From Mycolicibacterium sp. GF69 (GTDB lineage: Bacteria > Actinomycetota > Actinomycetes > Mycobacteriales > Mycobacteriaceae): a DNA stretch of 64,000 nt. This document shows positions 26,043 to 33,367 of this stretch, one piece after another (the stretch's first letter is position 1; each line of letters starts with the position of its first letter). The notes under the pieces were generated by a model that saw only the letters and a program-made list of their open reading frames with translations, did not search any database and was not told where the DNA came from. The stretch spans positions 496,001-560,000 of the forward strand of contig NZ_QMEW01000001.1 in NCBI RefSeq assembly GCF_003284965.1. Direction: 5' to 3'. The position numbers were made by a program, and so were the translations under genes.

Positions 26043-27170
26043 CTACCGCGGGCTACCGTTGCGGACCAAGTCGATGACGTACTGGTTCACGAAGGTGCCC
26101 GCCGGCGGATCGCCCTTGTCGCACTTGCCGTCCGACTCGCCGGGACGCTTGATCCACAGGTAGGCGTCGGCGTGGGCGCCCGCGGTCTGCGTGGTCGGCG
26201 GGACACCGAGAGCCCGGCCGCTGGGGTTGCACCAGTGCAGCGGCGAGTCGGGTGCGGCCCCGTTACCGTTGCGCGAGGTGTCGATGACGTAGTGCTTACC
26301 GTTGGTGAGCCCCGAGATCGCCTCGCCGTAGCCGATCTCCTCCTCGGTGGTGAAGAAGTTGGCGACGTTGAGGCTGAAGCCCCGCGCGTGCTCGACACCG
26401 GCTTGGTTGAGTCGCGACGCCATCTCCTCGGCGCTGTGCCAGCGCAAGTGACCCGCGTCGACGTACACGGCCGCAGCCGGATTGCGGGTGAGCGTGTCGA
26501 CCGCGTAGCGGATCAGGTCGAAGCGCTCCTGACGCTGATCGCCCGACAGGCAGTCGGCCATGGCAAGCGCGTCGGGTTCGACGACGATCGCCGCCCGAGA
26601 ACCACCCACGCCGGCGGCGATGCCCTCGATCCACGCCCGGTAGGCGTCGCCGCTGCCCATCCCGCCCGCGGCGAAGCTGCCACAGTCGCGGTGCGGGATC
26701 CCGTAGATCGACAACACCGGGATCGCGCCGGCGGCCTGCGCGTCGCCGACGTACTTCGCGACCGTGGAAGCCGACGGCCCCGGTGTGATCCAGTAGGCCT
26801 GCGGCGTGTTGGCGACGGTGTTCAGCTCCGCAATCGGTGGGTCGGCCTTGTGCGAGGCACGCATCGCCACCGAGTCCGGGTTGACGTAGAACGGGGCACC
26901 GACCAGCGGGTTCGCTTCGCTGGCCAACCGCACGGCGGGCGCGGGACCAGCCAAGCCGGAATTCAGGCCCAGGGTGAGGGCCGCGACGGACAGGACGGGA
27001 ACGATCCACCGTGCGACCGCCCCGGCAGCTGAAGACATCACCCGAGGAAAGTTAGCGCCCGCCGAGTTCCAGCGCCAATCAGCGGTGGCCGTCATACCGG
27101 GAGACCGTCGGCGACCCGCGGCAGCCGCGGTCAGGACGCCGCCGAGCAGCCGTCGCCGTGAGATCTCCAC
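26043..27170 (-). CDS. GH6 cellulase (CelA1-like) with chimeric N-terminus
   Basis: A 375-residue protein. From about residue 45 (MSSAAGAVARWIVPVLSVAAL) it matches mycobacterial CelA1: a membrane/signal helix and a GH6 barrel with VVEPDALAMADCL (catalytic Asp), YVDAGHLRW, YVIDTSRNGNG and WIKRPGESDG. The first 20 residues (MEISRRRLLGGVLTAAAAG) look like an unrelated Tat leader, followed by a polar linker. The GTG at 27170 has a clear AGGAAGG site (27176-27182) 5 nt upstream and lies 38 nt after a cobalamin riboswitch. An internal ATG at 27038 would give the CelA1-type start. So either the leader is a fusion or two starts exist. The enzyme should hydrolyse beta-1,4-glucan outside the cell. Confidence 0.85.
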   Translation of the reverse strand: MEISRRRLLGGVLTAAAAGRRRSPGMTATADWRWNSAGANFPRVMSSAAGAVARWIVPVLSVAALTLGLNSGLAGPAPAVRLASEANPLVGAPFYVNPDSVAMRASHKADPPIAELNTVANTPQAYWITPGPSASTVAKYVGDAQAAGAIPVLSIYGIPHRDCGSFAAGGMGSGDAYRAWIEGIAAGVGGSRAAIVVEPDALAMADCLSGDQRQERFDLIRYAVDTLTRNPAAAVYVDAGHLRWHSAEEMASRLNQAGVEHARGFSLNVANFFTTEEEIGYGEAISGLTNGKHYVIDTSRNGNGAAPDSPLHWCNPSGRALGVPPTTQTAGAHADAYLWIKRPGESDGKCDKGDPPAGTFVNQYVIDLVRNGSPR

Positions 27171-27208
27171 GCGTGCCTTCCTGGAGTCCGCGCTCCGTGG
27201 ACGGTGTC

Positions 27209-27351
27209 CGCGACAGGTCAGTGTCCTGACTCCCGGATCAGCGTTCGCCCCGATCTTCCAGCCTCGCGGCCGTGGTCACAGCGGGGTCCACTCCCCGGTC
27301 ACAGTGGCGGGACCGCGCCGGATTCACACCGGCTTCCTGGTTCCCGTCGCG
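27209..27351 (-). ncRNA. cobalamin (B12) riboswitch
   Basis: On the minus strand the conserved core reads GGGAACCAGGAAGCCGGTG, then GAATCCGG and CCCGCCACTGTGACCGGGG, the hallmark of the B12 riboswitch. A B12-box-like AGTCAGGACACTGACC follows, and the ends pair: CGCGACGGG (27351-27343) with CCTGTCGCG (27217-27209), forming P1 with one G-U pair. It ends 26 nt upstream of the ribosome site of the GH6 reading frame, a layout for translational control. B12 riboswitches normally precede B12 uptake or synthesis genes, metE or nrd genes; a cellulase behind one is unexpected. Confidence 0.9.
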
Positions 27352-27378
27352 TGGATTTTCGGGATCACCGTAGCCCAC

Positions 27379-27789
27379 CTATGTAAACGGGTTAGTCAGC
27401 TGGACCCCTTCGATGATCTGACCGTCGTTGAGGTCCTCTGTCCACAACGTGCCACAACGAAGTTCGGCAGCACTGCGGACGATCATGGCGTCCCAGAAGG
27501 AAAGCTGGTGGCGACTCGACAAGGTCGCAGCGGCGACGACGTCGTCGGCCAACGGCGAATGCACCCGCCATCGCGACAGGCTGATCAGTCGGTCGACCGC
27601 GACCATGGGATCGATCGTCTTCTCCGCCTTGCGTGTGGCATTGACGTAGAACTCCTGCAGAACTTGAACACTGATTGCTCCACGGCGTTCGCGCCAGAGG
27701 CGATCAACGAGAGCGGCAGCCAGGACATGCTTTTCACCGGCCGCCGAATCATAGGCATAGAGCAGGATGTTCGTGTCGACGAACTCCAC
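27379..27789 (-). CDS. vapC: PIN domain toxin (VapC type)
   Basis: A 136-residue PIN domain ribonuclease. The acidic metal site is complete: D5 in FVDTN, E46 in LQEFY, D100 in SFWDAM and D119/D122 in TEDLNDG. VapC toxins cleave tRNA or rRNA and are held inactive by VapB. It begins 1 nt after the antitoxin stop, so the two are cotranscribed. It converges with nothing; the B12 riboswitch follows 27 nt downstream on the same strand. Confidence 0.92.
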   Translation of the reverse strand: MEFVDTNILLYAYDSAAGEKHVLAAALVDRLWRERRGAISVQVLQEFYVNATRKAEKTIDPMVAVDRLISLSRWRVHSPLADDVVAAATLSSRHQLSFWDAMIVRSAAELRCGTLWTEDLNDGQIIEGVQLTNPFT

Positions 27790-27790
27790 G

Positions 27791-28030
27791 TCATCGCTCG
27801 TGAAGCTCGTCGCGCGACCATGTGATCGGTCCCATTCGCAGTCCGAGACCTTCGCCCATCAAGCGGCGCTCGCCCTCCCATACCTCGTCGTAGTCGCGCA
27901 CGTCGCCGACGAGCTGCTCGAGCAGACGGGCAACGAGGTTCGACACGGACATGTCACGCTGCGCCGCCAGGACTTTCGCGCGGCGCACCAACTCCTCGGG
28001 CATCGAGAGGGTGATATTCTTCGATGACAT
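27791..28030 (-). CDS. vapB: ribbon-helix-helix antitoxin (VapB type)
   Basis: A 79-residue protein with an N-terminal ribbon-helix-helix DNA-binding domain (KNITLSMPEELVRRAKVLAAQ, then RDMSVSNLVARLLEQL) and a C-terminal tail (VWEGERRLMGEGLGLR) that should wrap the toxin. It precedes vapC by 1 nt. A perfect 11-bp inverted repeat abuts the ATG, and a TACACT box lies 7 nt upstream of it with no ribosome site, so the operon is probably leaderless and autorepressed. Confidence 0.9.
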   Translation of the reverse strand: MSSKNITLSMPEELVRRAKVLAAQRDMSVSNLVARLLEQLVGDVRDYDEVWEGERRLMGEGLGLRMGPITWSRDELHER

Positions 28031-28055
28031 GTGATTCAGTGTAGCACTGAATCAC
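28031..28055 (-). promoter_or_regulatory. vapBC operator and leaderless promoter
   Basis: GTGATTCAGTG and CACTGAATCAC form a perfect 11-bp inverted repeat around three bases, directly before the vapB ATG. On the minus strand the repeat contains TACACT (28043-28038), a good -10 box 7 nt before the ATG. Binding of VapB/VapBC here would cover the promoter. The binding is inferred; the symmetry is seen. Confidence 0.75.
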
Positions 28056-28077
28056 TGACGCCTGGCTGGCTTTCTTG

Positions 28078-29358
28078 TCAGACCGTGAGGCCGTCGGCGA
28101 CCCGTGGTGTCCGTTCCGCGGCATTGCTGTCTTGGGTGCCGTCCAGCACCATCGCAGCGATCCGCTCCCGATGTTCTTCGGCGCTGCCCAGCAGCACCGC
28201 GTCGGTGGCGGCGCGTTTGTAATACAGGTGGGCCCGGTGCTCCCAGGTGAAACCGATCCCCCCGTGAACCTGGATGGTGTCGTTGGCGACGTGGGTCAGC
28301 GCGGCCGAGCAGACCGCCTGCGCGATGCTCGTCGCCAACGCCGGGTCATCGGATGCATCGGTCAGCGCCCAGATCGCGTGGTAGGCAGTCGACCTCGCGT
28401 GTTCGACGTCGACCAGCAGGTTCGCCAACCGGTGCTTGACCGCCTGGAAGGAACCGATCGGCCTGCCGAACTGCAGCCGTGACTTCGCATAGTCCACCGA
28501 CAGGTCGAGCAGATGCTGCGCGGCGCCGACCTGCTCGACGGCCAGCAGCGCCGCACCGACCTGGAGCGCGTGGTCGAGGACGCGGGTGGCCTCGTCGGGT
28601 CCGGCGATCAGGCGCGCGGGTGCATCGGTGAGCGTGACGTTGGCTTCGGACCGGGTGAGGTCGAGCGTGGCCAGCCGGGTGCGCTGCACTCCGTCGGCGG
28701 CGGTGTCGACGGCGTACAGCGCGACGCCGTCGGAGCCGCGTGCGGCGACCAGCAGCACATCGGCGATGCCGCCGTCGACCACCTGAGTCAGACTGCCCGA
28801 CAACACTTCTCCGTCGGCGGTCACACTGACGCCCTCGGGATCGAAGACCCCGGCGCGATCTACCACCGCGACAGCGGCGGTGCGCCGGCCCTCGACCAGG
28901 TCACCGAGCAACTCGTCGCGCGCCGGACCGGACGCGGAGGCCACCAGCGCGGGGATCGCGAGGTAGACCGTGCCGAACAGGGGCCCGCACGCCAGCCGTG
29001 CCGCGAGTTCCTCGATGGCAACGGCCTGATCGACCAGGGTTCCGCCGACGCCGCCGTCGGCTTCGGGCACCGACAACCCCAGCACGCCGAGCTCGCCGCC
29101 GAGCCGCGCCCAGACCTTGGGATCGAACGGCGGGTCCGACTCCATCAGCTCGCGGACCGTCTCCTCGGTGAAGTGCTCGGCGCTGAATTTGCGTACGGCG
29201 TCGCGTAATTGGGCCTGCTCTTCGGTGAAGCGGTACTCAACCTGGGTGCTCTCAGCTGGCCCGTCGGGCTGATGCGCAAGCTTCTCAGCTTGCCCGTCGG
29301 GCTGATCCGCAAGCTTCTCAGCTTGCCCGTCGGGCTGATCCGCAAGCTTCTCAGCCAC
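28078..29358 (-). CDS. acyl-CoA dehydrogenase (FadE), N-terminal repeat extension
   Basis: A 426-residue acyl-CoA dehydrogenase. From about residue 45 (EYRFTEEQAQLRDAVRKFS) it follows the family: LGVLGLSVPEADGGVGG, the middle beta domain, and VHGGIGFTWEHRAHLYYKRA near the C-terminus. The GTG at 29358 has AAGGAGG 7 nt upstream and overlaps the stop of the partner gene. Residues 2-34 are three copies of an 11-residue unit (AEKLADQPDGQ) encoded by 33-bp tandem repeats, absent from normal family members. Paired fadE genes of this kind in mycobacteria often encode alpha2beta2 dehydrogenases for sterol or branched acyl-CoAs; the substrate here is unknown. Confidence 0.9.
   Translation of the reverse strand: MAEKLADQPDGQAEKLADQPDGQAEKLAHQPDGPAESTQVEYRFTEEQAQLRDAVRKFSAEHFTEETVRELMESDPPFDPKVWARLGGELGVLGLSVPEADGGVGGTLVDQAVAIEELAARLACGPLFGTVYLAIPALVASASGPARDELLGDLVEGRRTAAVAVVDRAGVFDPEGVSVTADGEVLSGSLTQVVDGGIADVLLVAARGSDGVALYAVDTAADGVQRTRLATLDLTRSEANVTLTDAPARLIAGPDEATRVLDHALQVGAALLAVEQVGAAQHLLDLSVDYAKSRLQFGRPIGSFQAVKHRLANLLVDVEHARSTAYHAIWALTDASDDPALATSIAQAVCSAALTHVANDTIQVHGGIGFTWEHRAHLYYKRAATDAVLLGSAEEHRERIAAMVLDGTQDSNAAERTPRVADGLTV
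29257..29355. repeat. 33-bp coding tandem repeat, three copies
   Basis: Three 33-bp units run at 29257-29289, 29290-29322 and 29323-29355. Units 2 and 3 are identical and unit 1 differs at two positions. They are in frame in the dehydrogenase and encode an 11-residue unit each. The array begins directly after the GTG start codon. Being a multiple of three, copy number could vary without breaking the gene. Confidence 0.95.
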
Positions 29359-30556
29359 GCGGCACCTCCTTCCACGGCATGCCCGCATCGGCGCGCAGGT
29401 CGCCGGGCAGCCCGAGTATTCGTTCACCGAGAATGTTGCGCATCACCTCGGATGTCCCGCCTTCGATGGTGTTGGCGCGGCTGCGCAGGTACCGCTGCTG
29501 GATGGGCCCCTGCCAGTCGCTGTGCTTCTTGGCGACCGCGTCGCCGCTGCCCTGCTGATATCCGTGATACAGAATCCCTTCGGGGCCAAGGAAATCCATG
29601 CACCACTGGTAGATGTCCTGGTTGAGCTCGGCGCCGACCAGCTTGCCGATCGAACCCTCCGGTCCAGGCCCGCCGACCGTCGCGGCGGCGCGGGACCGCT
29701 CCGAGGTGAGCCGCTGCGCCTCCGAGCGCAGCCACAGCTGGGTCAGCCGGTCCCGCAGCACCGGCGTGTGCCGTCCGGGCCGCGACGCCCACAGCCCGGT
29801 CGCGTCGGCGATGGTGCCCGCGCCGCGGCGGCTGCCGCTGCCGCCGAGCGCGGTGCGTTCGTTCATCAGGGTGGTCATCGCGACGGCCCAGCCGTTGCCG
29901 ACCTCGCCGAGCCGGTGCTTGTCCGGGATACGCGCGTCGCTGAAGTAGACCTCGTTGAACTCGGCCTGTCCTGTCATCTGACGCAGCGGCCGCGTTTCGA
30001 CGCCGGCGCCGTGCATGTCGATCACGAAATACGTCAGGCCCTTGTGCTTCGGGACGTCGGGATTGGTCCGCGCCAGCAGCAGCCCCCACCGCGCCCGGTG
30101 CGCGAGGCTGGTCCACACCTTCTGGCCGTTGACCACCCAGTCGTCGCCGTCGCGCACGGCCGAGGTGGCCAACCCGGCCAGGTCAGACCCGGCGCCGGGT
30201 TCGGAGAACAGCTGGCACCACAGGTCGTCGGTGGTCGCCAACGGCCGCAGCCACTGCCGCTTGACGTCCTCGGTCTGGGCGTGCTCGCGGATCGTCGGCG
30301 CGGCCATGCCGTAGCCCATCGGGTTGAGCCCCAGGGGCACCGGACCGCCCGCGCCCTGCAGCATGCGGTCGGCGACGGCCTGCAGGCCGCGGGACACCCC
30401 GAGCCCGCCGAGGCCTTCGGGAAAGTGCACCCATGACAGACCTGCGTCATAGCAGGCGCCGAGGAACTCCGGGATGGGCACCTTCTGCGGGTCGTGGTCG
30501 GCGACGACCCCACGCGCCAGTTCGGCGACCCGACCGGCATCAGCGTCATTGCTCAT
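29351..30556 (-). CDS. acyl-CoA dehydrogenase (FadE)
   Basis: A 401-residue acyl-CoA dehydrogenase with the family blocks CQLFSEPGAGSDLAGLAT (FAD-binding loop), WVVNGQKVWTSLAHRA and the C-terminal RSRANTIEGGTSEVMRNILGERILGLP. The last block carries the catalytic Glu typical of the active subunit (IEGGTSE). The stop overlaps the GTG of the downstream fadE by 8 nt, so the two subunits are coupled. Upstream there is TATCGT 8 nt before the ATG and a short palindrome (TCGACACGCGTCGA, 30576-30589) that may be a regulator site. Confidence 0.92.
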   Translation of the reverse strand: MSNDADAGRVAELARGVVADHDPQKVPIPEFLGACYDAGLSWVHFPEGLGGLGVSRGLQAVADRMLQGAGGPVPLGLNPMGYGMAAPTIREHAQTEDVKRQWLRPLATTDDLWCQLFSEPGAGSDLAGLATSAVRDGDDWVVNGQKVWTSLAHRARWGLLLARTNPDVPKHKGLTYFVIDMHGAGVETRPLRQMTGQAEFNEVYFSDARIPDKHRLGEVGNGWAVAMTTLMNERTALGGSGSRRGAGTIADATGLWASRPGRHTPVLRDRLTQLWLRSEAQRLTSERSRAAATVGGPGPEGSIGKLVGAELNQDIYQWCMDFLGPEGILYHGYQQGSGDAVAKKHSDWQGPIQQRYLRSRANTIEGGTSEVMRNILGERILGLPGDLRADAGMPWKEVPRG

Positions 30557-30630
30557 GGGTTGTCACGATAGAAAGTCGACACGCGTCGAAGAACACCGGG
30601 ATGCCGTAGGCGGTCGTGTGGCGCTAACGG

Positions 30631-30663
30631 GTGGATCGCACGCACCTGGTGGATGCGATCCAC
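30631..30663 (-). terminator. perfect 10-bp hairpin, candidate terminator of the LLM gene
   Basis: GTGGATCGCA (30631-30640) and TGCGATCCAC (30654-30663) are perfectly complementary around 13 nt. It lies 30 nt past the stop of the LLM gene and before the fadE pair. There is no U-tract, which is common in mycobacterial terminators. A regulator site is the alternative. Confidence 0.5.
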
Positions 30664-30692
30664 CAGTTAAGCGAGTCCAGCGAGCCGGGACT

Positions 30693-31523
30693 CTATCCGC
30701 GGTACTCGGCGACCTTGGCGGCGTAGTCGTCGAGCAGGCGCAGCGATTCGTCGCGCGGCTTCGTCGGTAGCAGCAGGTTCGCCTGCCGGTAACCGAGGCC
30801 TTCGAGGGCGCGCCAGTAGTCCGGATCGATCGGCGTGCCGAACGTCGTCAACGGGACGTCGTGGCCGGCGCCTTCGCGCATCGCGTCGATGCGTTTCGTC
30901 AGCCGCTCGACGGGCAGCGGGTTCGACATCCACCCCGCGCCGTGACGGATCACCCGCTTGACGGTGGCATCGGAGTCCCCACCGATGAGGATCGGCGGAT
31001 GCGGTTTCTGCACCGGCTTCGGCCGCTGGTACGACGAGTCGAAGTCGACGAAGCGGCCGTGGTACTCGGCGGGCTCGTCGGTCCACAGCGCCTTGATCGC
31101 CTCGATGCGTTCGTCGAGCAGGGCGCCGCGCGTCTTCGGGTCGGTGCCGTGGTGGCGCAACTCCTCGATGTTCCAGCCGGCGCCCACACCGAACACGAAC
31201 CGCCCACCCGAGATCACGTCGATGCTGGCCGCTTCCTTGGCGGTGGTGATCGGGTCGCGCTGGATGAGGAGCGCGATACCGGTGATCAACTCGATCTTCG
31301 AGGTCACCGCCGCGGCCGCCGCGAGCGTCACGAACGGGTCCAGCGTGCGGTAGTAAATCCTGGGCAGGTCACCGCCCATCGGGTACGGCGACTGCCTGCT
31401 CGCCGGGATGTGGGTGTGCTCGGCGACCGCCAGCGCGTGAAAGCCCCGCTCCTCGATCGCGCGGGCCAGCGACACGGTGTCGATGGTGTCGTCGTTGACG
31501 AAGGTGGAGATCCCGAATTCCAT
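30693..31523 (-). CDS. LLM class F420-dependent oxidoreductase (TIGR03619-type)
   Basis: A 276-residue luciferase-like monooxygenase-fold protein. Motifs are AEHTHIPASRQSPYP, the nonprolyl cis-peptide region ALLIQRDPITTAKEAASIDVISGGRFVFGVGAGWNIEE and RPKPVQKPHPPILIGG, typical of F420-dependent enzymes in mycobacteria. The ATG at 31523 gives the family N-terminus (MEFGISTFV); the longer frame from 31556 adds 11 residues without support. Substrate is unknown. It is followed by a 10-bp hairpin. Confidence 0.9.
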   Translation of the reverse strand: MEFGISTFVNDDTIDTVSLARAIEERGFHALAVAEHTHIPASRQSPYPMGGDLPRIYYRTLDPFVTLAAAAAVTSKIELITGIALLIQRDPITTAKEAASIDVISGGRFVFGVGAGWNIEELRHHGTDPKTRGALLDERIEAIKALWTDEPAEYHGRFVDFDSSYQRPKPVQKPHPPILIGGDSDATVKRVIRHGAGWMSNPLPVERLTKRIDAMREGAGHDVPLTTFGTPIDPDYWRALEGLGYRQANLLLPTKPRDESLRLLDDYAAKVAEYRG

Positions 31524-31593
31524 GCGCGCCCTCACTGCCGTCGATGCGCCTGCCAACGCCCGTGCCCCCGAGGCTATTCCTCAGGACGCTTCG

Positions 31594-32163
31594 TCAGGCA
31601 AGGGGTTCGCCGAACTTGGTCAGAACATGCCATTCGCCGCCGAACATGTCGAGGCCCTGCCCCTTGGCGTCCCTGTCCGTCGTGTCACCGGCGTACCGGT
31701 ACAGCGGATGGCCTCGGTAAGTGACCTGCTCGCCACGGTCGCGCCGCGGAACGGTCCGCGCCGCCGCCACGTCGATGCCCGTCCCGCCGGCCGGGTCGGC
31801 GTCGGCCAACAGCGGCAGCCAGGTGTCGGCGCACTCGCCGTAGCAGGTGGGGTCGCTGGGCCCATCCGCCGAGAAGACGTACAGCGTGCGGCCGGTGCTG
31901 TCGACGACGATCTCGCCCAGGTCACCGCGATCATCGATCCCCAGCGACACGTCTCCGATCGGCAGTTTCCGCTCGACCGACGGCGGCGGATCGGGAGCCG
32001 GCGCGGTCTGTTCGGTTCGCAGAGCAGTCGCGGAGGCGGCTGTGCTGGATGCCGCGGCACTGTTGGTCTCCTGGTTTTCGAGCGCCGAACACCCGGTGAG
32101 GGCGAACACGCTCGCGGTCAGGATCGATGTGCATGTGGCAGCCGTCATTCGCGACGTGGACAT
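31594..32163 (-). CDS. putative lipoprotein, COG4315 family
   Basis: A 189-residue secreted protein. The leader (TAATCTSILTASVFALTGC) ends in a lipobox LTGC, so it should be lipid-anchored. A low-complexity Ala/Thr/Pro linker follows. The C-terminal region has the pattern of the COG4315 lipoprotein family: GRTLYVFSADGPSDPTCYGECADTWLPLLAD, then YRGHPLYRYAGDTTDRDAKGQGL and GGEWHVL. Function unknown; the CYGEC Cys pair and conserved Trp suggest a ligand or metal site. The ATG at 32163 is the better start, as it places the leader at the N-terminus. Confidence 0.85.
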   Translation of the reverse strand: MSTSRMTAATCTSILTASVFALTGCSALENQETNSAAASSTAASATALRTEQTAPAPDPPPSVERKLPIGDVSLGIDDRGDLGEIVVDSTGRTLYVFSADGPSDPTCYGECADTWLPLLADADPAGGTGIDVAAARTVPRRDRGEQVTYRGHPLYRYAGDTTDRDAKGQGLDMFGGEWHVLTKFGEPLA

Positions 32164-32310
32164 GTTCGACCCATTTCCAGCGGCGCCACCGCTCAAACGT
32201 GCCGTGGCGCACTGCACTCACCCAGCGTCGAGATAGGGGCCCTAGAGGTCGGTCGCGTTAGTGTGCTGGGGTCGGCCTCAGCGACAAGCCGGCAGGAAAG
32301 TTGAACCGTC

Positions 32311-33339
32311 ATGACAGCAGCACCAGAAACGTCACCGCTCGAAGCACGGGTCGGCCACTGGTATCAGATGGCCGGTACCTACCTGGTGGGCCGCGAGAAG
32401 GTGCGCGAGTACGCCCGCGCCGTACAGGACTATCACCCTGCGCACTGGGACGTCGCCGCCGCTGAGAAGCTTGGCTATTCGGACCTCGTCGCGCCGTTGA
32501 CGTTCACCTCGACGCCGGGCATGACCTGTAATCGCCGCATGTTCGAGGAGATCGTCGTCGGTTACGACACCTACATGCAGACCGAGGAGGTCTTCGAGCA
32601 GCACCGCCCGATCGTGGCCGGCGATGAACTGACCGTCGACGTCGAACTGACGTCGGTGCGCCGGATCGCCGGCAGAGACCTCATCACGGTGACGAACACG
32701 TTCACCGACGCTGCCGGCGAGCGGGTGCACACCTTGCACACCACGGTCGTCGGCGTGACTGCCGAGGACGTCGATCCGGCGATCAAGACCGCCGTGGCGA
32801 ACGCCATGATGCATGACGTCAACATCATGGCCGTCGGTCAGGCCGATGCCGCCTACGAGAAGGAAGTGCGTCCCGACGGCGAAGTGCTGATGGCCGAGGA
32901 CGCGGCCCGGGCGCCCGGGACGCCATCGTTCGATCAGGTGAATGTCGGCGACGAGCTACCGGTGCACCACACGAGGCTGTCCCGCGGCGATCTCGTGAAC
33001 TACGCCGGTGTGGCCGGCGACGCCAACCCGATCCACTGGGACGAGGACATCGCCAAACTGGCAGGGCTACCCGACGTGATCGCTCACGGAATGCTCACCA
33101 TGGGCCTTGGAGCGGGATTCGCCTCCGAGTGGTCGGGCGATCCAGGTGCGGTGACCCGGTACGCGGTGCGGCTGTCGGCACCCGCGATCGTGTCGGCCAC
33201 CGAGGGCGCGGACATCGAGTTCAGCGGCCGGATCAAGTCGCTGGACCCGGCCACCCGCACCGGCGTCGTGATCGTCGGCGCGAAGTCGGCCGGAAAGAAG
33301 ATCTTCGGGCTGGCGACGCTGCACGTTCGCTTTCGCTGA
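32311..33339 (+). CDS. fused MaoC-type (3R)-hydroxyacyl dehydratase (HadA/HadB-like)
   Basis: A 342-residue double hot-dog protein. Residues about 12-150 resemble the HadA/HadC half (UPF0336) without the full catalytic motif: YARAVQDYHPAHWD, APLTFTSTPG. Residues about 205-342 are a MaoC domain with the hydratase-2 motif YAGVAGDANPIHWDEDIAKLAG (Asp and His catalytic pair) and GMLTMGLGAGF. Such fusions dehydrate (3R)-hydroxyacyl-CoA or -ACP and are annotated as fused HadA/HadB. In mycobacteria they serve fatty or mycolic acid elongation or lipid breakdown. The ribosome site AGGAAAG lies about 10 nt before the ATG. Confidence 0.88.
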   Translation: MTAAPETSPLEARVGHWYQMAGTYLVGREKVREYARAVQDYHPAHWDVAAAEKLGYSDLVAPLTFTSTPGMTCNRRMFEEIVVGYDTYMQTEEVFEQHRPIVAGDELTVDVELTSVRRIAGRDLITVTNTFTDAAGERVHTLHTTVVGVTAEDVDPAIKTAVANAMMHDVNIMAVGQADAAYEKEVRPDGEVLMAEDAARAPGTPSFDQVNVGDELPVHHTRLSRGDLVNYAGVAGDANPIHWDEDIAKLAGLPDVIAHGMLTMGLGAGFASEWSGDPGAVTRYAVRLSAPAIVSATEGADIEFSGRIKSLDPATRTGVVIVGAKSAGKKIFGLATLHVRFR

Positions 33340-33367
33340 AAACGCTTGCACGACGGCGTTATTCAGC
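33335..33367. terminator. bidirectional hairpin terminator between convergent genes
   Basis: GCTGAAAACGC and GCGTTATTCAGC pair with one bulged base around a 10-nt loop. The stem overlaps the stop codons of both convergent genes (33339 and 33363), so it can end transcription from either side. Confidence 0.6.

Noticed and set aside
24861-27032. 723-codon open frame on the plus strand
   Set aside because: It runs antisense through the GH5-like and GH6 genes and across the gap between them. The composition (Arg, Val, Gly, Asp) is that of a GC-rich shadow frame and no family is recognisable.
27038-27170. GH6 start at 27170 dismissed as artefact
   Set aside because: I considered calling only the ATG at 27038, but the strong ribosome site and the riboswitch before 27170 support use of the longer frame, so I kept it and noted the alternative.
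29257-29355. Repeat array considered as CRISPR
   Set aside because: The units are contiguous with no unique spacers and are in frame with a coding sequence.
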